A DNA stretch of 64,000 nucleotides from Bradyrhizobium erythrophlei (GCA_900129675.1 FSRD01000001.1:6747501-6811500), one strand, 5' to 3'. Positions 17,590 to 26,596 are shown, counted from the first letter of the stretch. A program made the numbers and translations. The notes: a model not told the origin generated them from the sequence alone.

Positions 17590-17870
17590 TTACTTCCCCG
17601 TCCCAATTTCTATCTTGATCACCGGTTCGTGAGGCGAAATTGTGCCCAACGGCCCGTTGATGTTGCCCTGCTCGACATGCCGATCCGGGCGGAAGCTCCG
17701 GCTCGGGCGGCCGATCAGGTCGCTATTCTAGCTAAGTTGCTGTTCACAAACGGCTTTCAGGCTGTCTGTCGGAAGGCGAACAAGTCCGGGAATCAGGTTA
17801 GGCTGAGCGAGTTTCCAAATGCTTAAGCAACCGTTGCGTAACTTCCCGGCGTTGTCAGCTAATTCGCTAT

Positions 17871-17922
17871 ATTTGTGCGTCGCACAAATTTTCTTGACCT
17901 ATTGTGCGGTGCACTATATAGA
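17871..17922 (+). promoter_or_regulatory. Phasin promoter with two TGC-N3-GCA operators (PhaR-like)
   Basis: A perfect 19-bp dyad, ATTTGTGCG-T-CGCACAAAT (17871-17889), contains TGC-GTC-GCA. A second site TGC-GGT-GCA lies at 17905-17913. A sigma70-like promoter TTGACC (17894-17899), 17-base spacer, TATAGA (17917-17922) runs through the second site. TGC-N3-GCA fits the core bound by PhaR, the repressor of phasin genes in PHB-producing alphaproteobacteria. The second site inside the spacer would block polymerase directly. PhaR binding is inferred. Confidence 0.7.
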
Positions 17923-17994
17923 GACGGTGTCAGGGGGCCGAGACCTCCCGGCAAATCGCTTCAGCACATTCAGTCTGGGAAGGACTCAGCTACC

Positions 17995-18336
17995 ATGATC
18001 AAAGTCGAAGACATTCAGACCTACGGTAAAGAGCATCTCGAAACGGTCGCAGCTTCCGCGAGCAACATGCAGAGCGGCGTCCAGGCAATCGCGACCGCCT
18101 ATGGCGACTACGCCAAGAAGTCGTTCGAAGACACCAAGTCGTTTGTGGAAAAGCTCTCCGGCGTGAAGTCGCTGGACAAGGCGGTTGAAGCGCAGACCGA
18201 ATTCGCGCGCTCGGCTTACGAAACCTTCGTTGCCGAAACCCAGAAGATCGCGGGTCTCTACACCGACCTCGCCAAGCAGGCTTTCAAGCCCTACGAAGGC
18301 CTGGTATCGAAGTTCGTTCCGGCCGCGACGCACTAA
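17995..18336 (+). CDS. Phasin family protein (PHB granule-associated)
   Basis: 113 residues, almost wholly helical. MIKVEDIQTYGKEHLETVAASASNMQSGVQAIATAYGDYAKKSFEDTK and SLDKAVEAQTEFARSAYETFVAETQKIAGLY are typical of phasin_2 proteins. Phasins coat polyhydroxybutyrate granules and control their number and size. Start at the ATG at 17995, downstream of a clear promoter; the spacing leaves a ~75-base leader containing GGGAAGGA. It is monocistronic: a strong terminator follows 25 bases after the stop. Confidence 0.93.
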   Translation: MIKVEDIQTYGKEHLETVAASASNMQSGVQAIATAYGDYAKKSFEDTKSFVEKLSGVKSLDKAVEAQTEFARSAYETFVAETQKIAGLYTDLAKQAFKPYEGLVSKFVPAATH

Positions 18337-18360
18337 CAGCGCAGCCTTTCGAATACAAAA

Positions 18361-18388
18361 AGCCCGGCCGTTACGGCCGGGCTTTTTT
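18361..18388 (+). terminator. Rho-independent terminator of the phasin gene
   Basis: Stem AGCCCGGCCG / CGGCCGGGCT (10 bp, loop TTA) followed by six T. Confidence 0.93.
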
Positions 18389-18885
18389 CTTGCGCCGTTG
18401 TTTTTGGGAAAATCCTGGCAATGCGCAGCTTCGCGAGCGGGATCCCGATCGAGTTGAACACCGCCAGAACCCGGCTGGACGTCGTGAGCCGCGCAATGCC
18501 AAATCGGGCGCCAAAAAGCGCCCGCCATCCTCCATGGCCGCCGAGCGGGGGCGAGCTTCCTTTGTCAAATCCGACAGAAACGATTAATCTTTCCGGGATT
18601 GCCGAACCGGGAATCGGGTGGTGCCTGGGCTGCGTTTATGCGCTTGCAGCGGTGCGATGCCGGACCCATATTCGTACTGCCGATCCAGCCGCTGGGTCGG
18701 ACCGGGAGCGGCGATCTGGAAAGCGTTGCTGGGAACTCTGCGATAGTTGCCGTTAGCAGCTCGCGGGAGAACCGTCAGGCGCTGTCCGGTTTTCCATTGG
18801 AATTTCGAACGCCTGAGCCATGTTGCAGTTAACTGACAAAGCTTATTCGACCGCGCCGGCGACCACGGCCGCTTCTGCTCCCCGG
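18389..18885. other. ~500-bp stretch upstream of clpS
   Basis: No credible gene. Plus-strand frames here lack family features and ribosome binding sites. It should hold the clpS promoter, but no clear -35/-10 pair can be picked. In-frame ATG at 18820 could lengthen ClpS by 22 residues. Confidence 0.4.
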
Positions 18886-19218
18886 ATGAGCAACGACGAG
18901 AACCGCAATACGGGGACCGGTGGGCCGGCGACGTCGGTCATCACCAAGGTCAAGCCGAAGACCAAGCGTCCGAACCTTTACCGTGTCCTGATTCTGAACG
19001 ACGATTACACGCCGATGGAGTTCGTCGTTCACGTGCTTGAGAAGTTTTTCCAGAAGGATGCGGAAGCGGCGACCAAGATCATGCTCCACGTCCACCATCA
19101 CGGAATCGGGGAGTGCGGCGTGTTCACCTATGAAATTGCCGAGACCAAGGTGACGCAGGTGATGGATTTTGCACGCAAGCATCAGCACCCGCTGCAATGC
19201 GTGATGGAAAAGAAATAG
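18886..19218 (+). CDS. clpS: ClpS, adaptor of the ClpAP protease (N-end rule)
   Basis: 110 residues from the ATG at 18886 (MSNDENRNTG). A disordered, Lys-rich N-terminus leads to the ClpS core: NLYRVLILNDDYTPMEFVVHVLEKFF, which holds the N-degron pocket (ND, and M in TPMEF), then IMLHVHHHGIGECGVFTYEIAETKV. ClpS hands substrates with N-terminal hydrophobic residues to ClpA. clpA follows 259 bp later on the same strand, the usual order. The alternative start at 18820 has no better ribosome binding site, so the N-terminus is uncertain. Confidence 0.93.
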   Translation: MSNDENRNTGTGGPATSVITKVKPKTKRPNLYRVLILNDDYTPMEFVVHVLEKFFQKDAEAATKIMLHVHHHGIGECGVFTYEIAETKVTQVMDFARKHQHPLQCVMEKK

Positions 19219-19477
19219 TCGCGTAGGCGCGCCGGCCCGGCAAAAAAAAGGAACGGGTCTTGCATTGCCTTTCCTGACGGAAGCGGACGGCATCCCCGGT
19301 AGTTTTGCGGGGGCGGTTGCGCAGCAGTGGGCAACGCGGATTTTAGAGCAAAACCACCGTTGCGGAACCGGTCTTTCGCCACGATCGTACGTAACTATAT
19401 GACAGGGGATGACGAAGGTTGTTGTTGCCTGACCGGGTAATGGCGATCATGATGACCGGGGGCCATAGAGGACGCGA

Positions 19478-21901
19478 ATGCCAACTTTTTCCCAAAGCCT
19501 TGAACAATCCCTGCATCGTGCGCTGGCGATTGCAAACGAGCGTCATCATCAATACGCGACGCTTGAACACCTTCTGCTGTCGCTGATTGATGACTCGGAT
19601 GCAGCGGCGGTGATGCGGGCCTGCAGCGTCGATCTCGACAAGCTGCGCACCAGTCTCGTCAATTATCTCGAGACCGAATTCGAAAATCTGGTGACTGACG
19701 GTGCCGACGACGCCAAGCCGACCGCGGGCTTCCAGCGCGTGATCCAGCGCGCGGTAATCCACGTCCAGTCGTCCGGTCGCGAAGAAGTGACCGGCGCCAA
19801 TGTGCTGATCGCGATCTTTGCCGAGCGCGAAAGCCATGCCGCCTACTTCCTGCAGGAGCAGGACATGACCCGCTACGACGCGGTCAATTACATCAGCCAC
19901 GGTATCGCCAAGCGACCCGGCGTCTCGGAAGCGCGGCCGGTTCGCGGCGTCGACGAAGAGACCGAGACCAAGGGCAACGACGATTCCAAGAAGAAGGGCG
20001 AAGCGCTCGAGACCTATTGCGTCAACCTCAACAAAAAGGCGCGCGACGGCAAGATCGATCCCGTCATCGGGCGCAATTCCGAGATCAACCGCGCCATCCA
20101 GGTGCTGTGTCGCCGGCAGAAGAACAACCCGCTGTTCGTCGGCGAGGCCGGCGTCGGCAAGACCGCGATCGCGGAAGGTCTGGCAAAACGCATCGTCGAC
20201 AGCGAAGTGCCGGAAGTTTTGGCGGCGGCCACCGTGTTCTCGCTCGACATGGGCACGCTGCTGGCGGGCACCCGCTACCGCGGCGATTTCGAAGAGCGGC
20301 TGAAGCAGGTGCTGAAGGAACTGGAGGCGCATCCGAACGCCATTCTGTTCATCGACGAGATCCACACCGTGATCGGCGCCGGCGCGACTTCCGGCGGCGC
20401 GATGGATGCGTCCAACCTGCTCAAGCCCGCGCTCGCCGCGGGCAACATCCGCTGCATGGGCTCGACCACCTACAAGGAATATCGCCAGCATTTCGAGAAG
20501 GACCGTGCGCTGGTGCGCCGGTTCCAGAAGATCGACATCAACGAGCCGACGGTCGAGGATGCGATCGCGATCCTGAAGGGCCTGAAGCCCTATTTCGAGG
20601 ATTACCACCGGCTGAAATACACCAACGAGGCGATCGAGGCCGCGGTGCAGCTATCGTCGCGTTACATCCATGACCGCAAGCTGCCCGACAAGGCGATCGA
20701 TGTGATCGACGAGTCGGGCGCCGCACAGATGCTGGTCTCCGAGAACAAGCGCAAGAAGACCATCGGCATCAAGGAGATCGAGACCACGATTGCGACCATG
20801 GCGCGGATCCCGCCCAAGAGCGTGTCGAAGGACGATGCCGAGGTGCTGAAGCATCTCGAACAGACCTTGAAGCGCGTGGTGTTCGGCCAGGACAAGGCGA
20901 TCGAGTCGCTGTCGGCGTCGATCAAGCTGGCGCGGGCCGGCCTACGCGAGCCGGAAAAGCCGATCGGTTCCTACCTGTTCTCGGGCCCCACTGGCGTCGG
21001 CAAGACCGAAGTGGCCAAGCAGCTCGCGGCGTCGCTCGGTGTCGAGCTGATCCGCTTCGACATGTCCGAATATATGGAGCGGCACACGGTGTCGCGCCTG
21101 ATCGGCGCGCCTCCCGGCTATGTCGGCTTCGACCAAGGCGGCCTCTTGACCGATGGCGTGGACCAGCATCCGCATTGCGTGGTGCTGCTCGACGAAATCG
21201 AGAAGGCGCATCCGGATCTCTACAACGTGCTGTTGCAGATCATGGATCACGGCAGGCTGACTGACCATAACGGCAAGCAGATCAACTTCCGCAACGTGAT
21301 CCTGATCATGACCACGAATGCGGGCGCGGCCGATCTCGCACGGCAGGCCTTCGGCTTCACCCGCAACAGGCGGGAAGGCGATGACCACGAAGCGATCAAT
21401 CGCCAGTTCGCGCCGGAATTCCGCAACCGGCTCGATGCGATCGTGTCCTTCGCCCATCTCAATGTCGACGTCATCGGCATGGTGGTCGAGAAGTTCGTGC
21501 TGCAACTCGAGGCGCAGCTTGCCGACCGCGACGTCACCATCGAGCTTTCGGAGCCCGCGAAGGCCTGGCTGATCGAGCATGGTTACGACGAGCAGATGGG
21601 CGCGCGCCCGATGGCCCGCGTGATCCAGGAGCACATCAAGAAGCCGCTGGCGGACGAGGTGCTGTTCGGCCAGCTCAAGGGCGGCGGTCACGTCCGCGTC
21701 GTGCTGGTGAAGGACGAGGCGAGCGAGGAAGCCAAGGACAAGATCGGCTTCGAGTTCGTCGAAGGTCCGGTGACGCCGAAGCCGGAAAAGCTGCCCGGCA
21801 CCCGCAAGCGCAGCACAGCACCACGCAAGCCGAAGCCGGGTGGACCCGGCGGCGGCGGCTCCAAGGGCCCGGCCTCGCGAGGGCCGCTGGTCAAGGTGTG
21901 A
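19478..21901 (+). CDS. clpA: ClpA, AAA+ unfoldase of the ClpAP protease
   Basis: 807 residues. The N-terminal repeat domain (about 1-150; MPTFSQSLEQSLHRALAIANERHHQYATLEHLLL) docks ClpS. AAA1 has Walker A GEAGVGKTAIAEG and Walker B ILFIDEIHTVIGAG. AAA2 has Walker A GPTGVGKTEVAKQ and Walker B VVLLDEIEKAHPDLYN. There is no ClpB-type coiled-coil middle domain, which separates it from ClpB/ClpC. The C-terminal end is a Pro/Gly/Lys tail (RKRSTAPRKPKPGGPGGGG), longer than in enteric ClpA. clpP is not in the window. Confidence 0.97.
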   Translation: MPTFSQSLEQSLHRALAIANERHHQYATLEHLLLSLIDDSDAAAVMRACSVDLDKLRTSLVNYLETEFENLVTDGADDAKPTAGFQRVIQRAVIHVQSSGREEVTGANVLIAIFAERESHAAYFLQEQDMTRYDAVNYISHGIAKRPGVSEARPVRGVDEETETKGNDDSKKKGEALETYCVNLNKKARDGKIDPVIGRNSEINRAIQVLCRRQKNNPLFVGEAGVGKTAIAEGLAKRIVDSEVPEVLAAATVFSLDMGTLLAGTRYRGDFEERLKQVLKELEAHPNAILFIDEIHTVIGAGATSGGAMDASNLLKPALAAGNIRCMGSTTYKEYRQHFEKDRALVRRFQKIDINEPTVEDAIAILKGLKPYFEDYHRLKYTNEAIEAAVQLSSRYIHDRKLPDKAIDVIDESGAAQMLVSENKRKKTIGIKEIETTIATMARIPPKSVSKDDAEVLKHLEQTLKRVVFGQDKAIESLSASIKLARAGLREPEKPIGSYLFSGPTGVGKTEVAKQLAASLGVELIRFDMSEYMERHTVSRLIGAPPGYVGFDQGGLLTDGVDQHPHCVVLLDEIEKAHPDLYNVLLQIMDHGRLTDHNGKQINFRNVILIMTTNAGAADLARQAFGFTRNRREGDDHEAINRQFAPEFRNRLDAIVSFAHLNVDVIGMVVEKFVLQLEAQLADRDVTIELSEPAKAWLIEHGYDEQMGARPMARVIQEHIKKPLADEVLFGQLKGGGHVRVVLVKDEASEEAKDKIGFEFVEGPVTPKPEKLPGTRKRSTAPRKPKPGGPGGGGSKGPASRGPLVKV

Positions 21902-21922
21902 GAACGCGTCGATCAAGATACG

Positions 21923-21953
21923 AAAAGGCCGGCTCGAGAGCCGGCCTTTTTCT
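21923..21953 (+). terminator. Rho-independent terminator of clpA
   Basis: Stem AAAAGGCCGGCTC / GAGCCGGCCTTTT with a very short loop, ending in TTTTTC. It starts 21 bases after the clpA stop. The A-rich left arm could also serve the convergent PilZ gene. Confidence 0.88.
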
Positions 21954-21992
21954 TTGGCGATGAGGGGCGGGAAAGCGCCGGAACTTTGAGGC

Positions 21993-22352
21993 TCAGCGTT
22001 CGCCCAGCAGTTCGTCGATGCGGCGCTGAAGCTGACGCTTCTTGATCTCGCTCTTGCGCAGCCGCTCCTCGATATCGGAGACGGGCAGTTCGGACGGGGT
22101 CTCCGGGCTGAAGGCGACACCGACGAAATTGTCGCGCCACCAGACGACTTTGGCCAGGAACGAACGGCCTTTTCGCGCGATCCGCAGCGACATCCGCTCC
22201 TTGGGCAACTGGACGACGTTGCTGAATTCGAGGCTCGCGCCCTTGTCCGAGATATTGCGGACGACGCAGTCCCGCGTCGTGCCGCGCTCGCCGATCTCCG
22301 CGACGCCGCCGTAAATCACCTTGTCGCGCGCGCCCTGGCGTCGATCCAACAT
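21993..22352 (-). CDS. PilZ domain protein
   Basis: 119 residues. MLDRRQGARDKV supplies the RxxxR-like first half of the c-di-GMP motif (D-R-R-Q-G-A-R), and VVRNISDKGASLEFSNV the D/N-x-S-x-x-G half. The PilZ barrel follows with SLRIARKGRSFLAKVVWWRDNFVGVAF. A short charged coiled coil ends the chain (EERLRKSEIKKRQLQRRIDELL). It probably binds c-di-GMP as a stand-alone effector; partner unknown. pleD, a diguanylate cyclase, is encoded 11 kb away in the same window. Confidence 0.88.
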   Translation of the reverse strand: MLDRRQGARDKVIYGGVAEIGERGTTRDCVVRNISDKGASLEFSNVVQLPKERMSLRIARKGRSFLAKVVWWRDNFVGVAFSPETPSELPVSDIEERLRKSEIKKRQLQRRIDELLGER

Positions 22353-22724
22353 CGAAATCTCCCAATAAAGAGGGAGTGTTTTACGCTGCTTTGTCGCGTG
22401 CGAAAGGCCGGGTCAGGCAAAATGCGCCGTTAACGTAAATTAACATCGGCTGATATGGCGTGGATTTGGGTCCCGGACGCCTGTTAAGGCCGTTTTGTCC
22501 GCTCGCTGGTCCCCGGCGGCCGCCAGTCCTGCACAGCCCTGACCTCGGCATCGGGATGGGATACGATGGTCATGAACCAGACAGCGCTTCCGAGAAGTGA
22601 ACAGAAGGTATCCCAATAAAACCACGTCATGATCGCACCATGCGGTGAAGCTGATTGGCCTTACAACGCGCGCGCGTCTCGACAGTTCCTCTCGTGCGTG
22701 TGTGCGTGCAATACATTGACCGCA

Positions 22725-23696
22725 ATGCGAACAGTTCCTCGTGCCGGATTGTGCGTTGCCGCGATGCTGCTGTTGTGGTCGCCGGCGGTTGCTCAGGAGA
22801 CGCCACCTGCCGAGACCGGCGTTGCGCGGCCGGGCGTCGAAGAATCTTCGACACCGCCGCCAAAGCCTCCGGAGACCGTGCGCGAGAGCGATACCCGTGA
22901 GGCGATGTGCCTGATGATCGAATCCGCGGCGCGGGCGGAAAATTTGCCGCTGGAGTTCTTCGCGCGCGTGATCTGGCAGGAAAGCCGGTTTCAGTCCGAT
23001 GCGGTGGGGCCGGTGACCCGCAGCGGCCAGCGCGCGCAGGGCATCGCGCAATTCATGCCGGGGACCGCCAGCGAGCGGCGGCTGCTCGATCCCTTCGATC
23101 CCGTGCAGGCGCTGCCGAAATCGGCGGAGTTTTTGAACGAGCTGCGCAACCAGTTCGGCAATCTCGGGCTGGCGGCGGCGGCCTACAATGCCGGACCGAA
23201 GCGGGTGCAGGACTGGCTCGCAGGCTCCGGCTACATGCCGCAGGAGACGCGCAACTACGTGGTCGCCATCACCGGCAGCACGGTCGACGAGTGGGCAACC
23301 GCAGGGAAGGGTGGAAAAATGCCCGAGCGGGCGCCGACGTCGAGCTGCCGCGAACTCATGGCGTTGCTGAAGCGCGCGCCCAATCCGTTCGTTACCGGGC
23401 TCGAGCAGCACATCACGCTCGCCGCCGCCAAGCTGTGGGGCGTGCAGCTCGCCGCCGGGTTCGACCGCGACAAGGCGCTCGCGATGTATGCGCGTGCGAT
23501 GAAACGCTTAAGTGCCGTGATCGGCGATCAGGATCCGAGCTTGCTGAGCTCGGTGATGCGGAGCCGCGGCACGCGCGCGTTCTACCAGGTCCGCATCGGC
23601 ACCGAGACGCGCGCCGCCGCGGATGATCTCTGCAACCGCATCCGCCGCGCCGGCGGCGCGTGCTTCGTGCTGCGGAATATGGGGGTGCCGGGGTGA
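22725..23696 (+). CDS. Lytic transglycosylase (SLT) with C-terminal SPOR-like domain
   Basis: 323 residues from the ATG at 22725 (MRTVPRAGLCVAAMLLLWSPAVAQ, a signal peptide). The SLT domain spans about 70-185: FFARVIWQESRF contains the catalytic Glu, GIAQFMPGTASE is the next motif and AAAAYNAGPKRVQ the third. The last ~45 residues, FYQVRIGTETRAAADDLCNRIRRAGGACFVLRN, resemble a SPOR domain. It should cleave glycan strands in the periplasm, probably at septal peptidoglycan. With the D,D-carboxypeptidase at 15736-17589 it makes two SPOR-bearing wall enzymes within 6 kb. Confidence 0.9.
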   Translation: MRTVPRAGLCVAAMLLLWSPAVAQETPPAETGVARPGVEESSTPPPKPPETVRESDTREAMCLMIESAARAENLPLEFFARVIWQESRFQSDAVGPVTRSGQRAQGIAQFMPGTASERRLLDPFDPVQALPKSAEFLNELRNQFGNLGLAAAAYNAGPKRVQDWLAGSGYMPQETRNYVVAITGSTVDEWATAGKGGKMPERAPTSSCRELMALLKRAPNPFVTGLEQHITLAAAKLWGVQLAAGFDRDKALAMYARAMKRLSAVIGDQDPSLLSSVMRSRGTRAFYQVRIGTETRAAADDLCNRIRRAGGACFVLRNMGVPG

Positions 23697-23712
23697 GGCA
23701 GCTGTTCACCTG

Positions 23713-23899
23713 CGTCATTGCGAGGAGCTACCGAGTCCCGCCTGCGGCGGGTCCGATGATAAATTCCGCGACGACTTGTCCGCCGTAGCTCAACGAGCGA
23801 AGGCGGAAGCAATCCATTCTTTCTTTGCTGGTTCATGGATTGCTTCGCGGAGCCTGTCATCGGGCGCGCGTTCGCGCGACCCGTTGGCTCGCAATGACG
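23713..23899. repeat. Palindromic intergenic repeat, CGTCATTGCG class, copy A
   Basis: Begins CGTCATTGCG (23713) and ends CGCAATGACG (23890-23899). Its right half, from ATGGATTGCTTCGCGGAGCC to the end, is almost identical to the right half of copy D (45531-45650). A run with CCCGCCTGCGGCGGG hairpin is inserted in the left half. It lies between two plus-strand genes. Confidence 0.85.
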
Positions 23900-23923
23900 G
23901 TCAGGATCTGCCCGCATCGCTGC

Positions 23924-24724
23924 ATGACTGTGTTGACGCCCGGCTTGCTTGACGCCGCCGGCATTCGCCAGCCCTATGCCGCCGACGTGGCGCTTCCTCC
24001 GCTCGATTCTCCGCAATGGCAAAGTCCCTTCCGCGCGTTCGGATGGGGCATGCGCTCTGTCGGCTCAACTGTGCTCACGCTGGTGCTGTTTGCGACCTAT
24101 CTCGGCATCGGCGCGCTGGCGCATGACTCGCATTTCTCGCTGGCGTGGGCGCTGGCGAGCACGGCGTTCGTCTGGGCGGGACCGGCGCAGATCATCCTGA
24201 TCTCGACGCTCGGCTCGGGAGCGACCATCGTGCAGTCGGCGATCGCGGTTACCGTCAGCGCAATCCGGCTGTTTCCGATGGTGGTGTCGGTGTTGCCGAT
24301 GATGCGCACGCCGCAAACCAGGCGGCGGCACCTGATCCTGGTGGCGCATCTGACCGCGGTGACGCTGTGGGTCGAATGCTTCCGTTTCCTGCCCCATGTG
24401 CCGCGGGAGCGGCGGATCGCCTTCATCCACGGGCTCGGTTGCGGGCTGGTTTGCGTCTGCCTGGTCGCGAACACGATTGGCTATACGCTTGCGGCCAACC
24501 TGTCGCAGACGCTTGCGGCGGCGATCCTGATGCTGACGCCGCTGGCGTTCCTGTTCTCGACCGCCAGCAACTGCCGGGAATTCGCCGATGTCGTGGCCCT
24601 GGTGCTGGGGCTCGTACTGTTTCCGCTCGCAACGCAGCTCAACAGCGGCGTCGATATTCTCATCAGTGGTGTTGTCGCCGGGACCGTCGCTTACGGTGTG
24701 CATCGATGGCGGGCGCAGGCATGA
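23924..24724 (+). CDS. azlC: AzlC family branched-chain amino acid exporter subunit
   Basis: 266 residues with about six to eight membrane segments. FGWGMRSVGSTVLTLVLFATYLGIGALAHD and FVWAGPAQIILISTLGSGATIV match AzlC, the large subunit of an azlC/azlD amino acid exporter (branched-chain or analogue efflux). I start at the ATG at 23924; codons further upstream run inside the palindromic repeat. The stop overlaps the azlD ATG (ATGA at 24721-24724), indicating coupling. Substrate specificity unknown. Confidence 0.88.
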   Translation: MTVLTPGLLDAAGIRQPYAADVALPPLDSPQWQSPFRAFGWGMRSVGSTVLTLVLFATYLGIGALAHDSHFSLAWALASTAFVWAGPAQIILISTLGSGATIVQSAIAVTVSAIRLFPMVVSVLPMMRTPQTRRRHLILVAHLTAVTLWVECFRFLPHVPRERRIAFIHGLGCGLVCVCLVANTIGYTLAANLSQTLAAAILMLTPLAFLFSTASNCREFADVVALVLGLVLFPLATQLNSGVDILISGVVAGTVAYGVHRWRAQA

Positions 24725-25065
24725 GCGACTTTATCGGTGACTGGCACGCTTTGGTGATCCTGTTCGTCGCGGGCGTCATCCCCAACCAGATCTGGCGCAT
24801 GCTCGGATTGTGGTTCGGCGGCGGCCTCGACGAAGGCTCGGAACTCTTGGTGTGGGTGAGGGCGGTGGCGACCGCAATCCTCGCCGGCGTCATCGCGCAA
24901 ATCCTGGTGCAGCCGCCGGGCGCGCTCGCCAGCGTGCCCGGCTGGCTGCGCTACGGTGCGGTGGTCGTAGGCTTTGCGGTTTTCATGCTGTCGCGAAAGT
25001 CGATCTTCGCCGGCGTGATCGCAGGCGAAATCGTCATGCTGTCGGGCAAATGGTGGCTCGGCTGA
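24721..25065 (+). CDS. azlD: AzlD domain protein, small exporter subunit
   Basis: 114 residues with four hydrophobic segments: WHALVILFVAGVIPNQIWRMLGLW, LLVWVRAVATAILAGVIAQIL, LRYGAVVVGFAVFML and SIFAGVIAGEIVML. Size and topology match AzlD, the partner of AzlC. It starts within the azlC stop codon. The Bug-type binding protein gene follows 56 bp downstream and may share the transcript but belongs to a different transport class. Confidence 0.88.
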   Translation: MSDFIGDWHALVILFVAGVIPNQIWRMLGLWFGGGLDEGSELLVWVRAVATAILAGVIAQILVQPPGALASVPGWLRYGAVVVGFAVFMLSRKSIFAGVIAGEIVMLSGKWWLG

Positions 25066-25121
25066 TTGCGGCGCGCGTGCATAATCCGCTAGTGTCGAAC
25101 GATCAAAAACAGGGGACCGCC

Positions 25122-26093
25122 ATGAAGCGGCGCGTTCTATCGGTACTCGCCTTCGGCCTGATTGTCGTCGCGCCGCAGAGCAGGGCCGCCGAATACCCGA
25201 CGCGTTCGATCAAGCTGGTCATTCCCTATGCCGCGGGTGGGCCGACGGACAGCTTTGGCCGGCTGCTGGCCGAATACCTCGGCAAGGACCTCAAGCAAAC
25301 GGTGTTCGTTGAGGACAAGCCCGGCGCGCAAGGCGCCATCGGCGCCGAAATGGTCGCACGCTCCGATCCCGATGGTTATACGCTACTCGGTACCTCCGGT
25401 TCGGTCATCATCCTCAATCCGTTGCTGTACAAAAAATTGTCCTACGACCCGGCCAGGGATTTGCGGATGCTGGCGCTGGTGACCGAAGTGCCGGTGGTGC
25501 TTTGTGTCAATCCGTCGATGCCGGTGAAGACGGTCGCTGAATTCGTCGCCTACGCCAAACAGAACCCCGGCAAACTCAATTTCGGCTCCTCCGGAACCGG
25601 GAGTTTCACGCATCTCGCGGCTGAGATGTTCAAGCAGGTGGCTGGCATCGAGATGACCCACGTCCCCTACAAGGGCGCAGCGCCGGCGCTGAGCGACGTT
25701 ATCTCCGGCAACATTCAGCTGATGTTTGAATCGGTCAGCACGTCCGTGCCATTGATACAATCCGGAGCGCTGCGGCCGCTTGGCATTGGTTCGCCGCAAC
25801 GGCATCCGGCTCTGCCGGATGTGCCGACCATTGCGGAAAGCGGCTACCCCGGATATTTCGTGAGCGTCTGGAACGGACTTGCCGTGCCCGCGGGACTGCC
25901 GGATGACGTCACGCGGATTCTGATGGATAGTCTCGATCGGGTGATGAACGACCGAGGCTTCCGGGCAGCGATCGAGAAGGCAGGGTTTTCGGCGCTCCGT
26001 CCGCGCAGCCCGGCGGCGATCGCGGAATTCATGGAGGCCGAGCGTGTCAGGTGGTCGGGCGTGATCAAATCGCAAAATATAACATTGGACTGA
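25122..26093 (+). CDS. Bug family (TctC-like) tripartite tricarboxylate binding protein
   Basis: 323 residues. A signal peptide (MKRRVLSVLAFGLIVVAPQSRAAEYP) precedes the Bug fold. Motifs: YPTRSIKLVIPYAAGGPTDSFGRLLA, VEDKPGAQGAIGAEMVA, NFGSSGTGSFTHLAAEMFK and THVPYKGAAPALSDVISG. Bug proteins bind carboxylated or other small ligands in the periplasm. No TctA/TctB membrane partner is adjacent, so this is an orphan receptor, the usual state for the family. GGGGA precedes the ATG at 25122. Confidence 0.92.
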   Translation: MKRRVLSVLAFGLIVVAPQSRAAEYPTRSIKLVIPYAAGGPTDSFGRLLAEYLGKDLKQTVFVEDKPGAQGAIGAEMVARSDPDGYTLLGTSGSVIILNPLLYKKLSYDPARDLRMLALVTEVPVVLCVNPSMPVKTVAEFVAYAKQNPGKLNFGSSGTGSFTHLAAEMFKQVAGIEMTHVPYKGAAPALSDVISGNIQLMFESVSTSVPLIQSGALRPLGIGSPQRHPALPDVPTIAESGYPGYFVSVWNGLAVPAGLPDDVTRILMDSLDRVMNDRGFRAAIEKAGFSALRPRSPAAIAEFMEAERVRWSGVIKSQNITLD

Positions 26094-26097
26094 ATAC

Positions 26098-26589
26098 ATG
26101 GTTCGAGAAGCTGAACTCCGCGACGGCGAAGTCGCCGTCGACATGCCGCCGGCCCGCGATGCCGGTCTGGTCTTCATTGGCCGCATCCGCACACCCTGGA
26201 AGTCCCGCCTCGACACGCCGCGACAGGGCCGCCACGACGGCCCGGTCTGCCGTCTGGAGATTTTCGAGCCCTGGGTGCCCGCGATCAAGGGCGTCGATTT
26301 CTACTCCAATCTCGAAGTGATCTACTGGCTGCACCAGTCGCGCCGGGACATCGTGCTGCAGAGCCCGAAGAACAACGGCAAGGCCCGCGGCACGTTTTCG
26401 CTGCGCTCGCCGGTACGGCCGAATCCGATCGGCACCTCGATCGTCAAGCTGGTCGGCATCGAAGGCAACGTGGTGCTGGTGCGCGGCCTCGACTGCCTCG
26501 ACGAGACGCCGCTACTGGATCTGAAGCCCGACCGCTGCGAATTCACCCCACTGGCGCCGCCGCAAGCCGGGGATTTCGAGACGGAGTGA
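26098..26589 (+). CDS. TrmO-type tRNA (t6A37) N6-methyltransferase
   Basis: 163 residues, UPF0066/TrmO family. The protein uses SAM to methylate threonylcarbamoyladenosine at position 37 of certain tRNAs. FIGRIRTPWKSR, GVDFYSNLEVIYWLHQSRRD, GTFSLRSPVRPNPIGTSIVKLVGIEG and LDCLDETPLLDLKPD are the family motifs; the SxRPNPIG element is the SAM site. It is shorter than the 235-residue E. coli protein because it lacks the C-terminal domain, as in many alphaproteobacteria. It follows the Bug gene after four bases. Confidence 0.88.
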   Translation: MVREAELRDGEVAVDMPPARDAGLVFIGRIRTPWKSRLDTPRQGRHDGPVCRLEIFEPWVPAIKGVDFYSNLEVIYWLHQSRRDIVLQSPKNNGKARGTFSLRSPVRPNPIGTSIVKLVGIEGNVVLVRGLDCLDETPLLDLKPDRCEFTPLAPPQAGDFETE

Positions 26590-26596
26590 GTTCTCT

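Noticed and set aside
16150..17826. Plus-strand frame of 558 codons opposite the carboxypeptidase
   Set aside because: Antisense to a gene with three verified motifs; no ribosome binding site or family features.
22430..22444. TTAA-CGTAAA-TTAAC, CtrA-like box upstream of the PilZ gene
   Set aside because: The spacing is six bases; the CtrA consensus needs seven, so I do not claim it.
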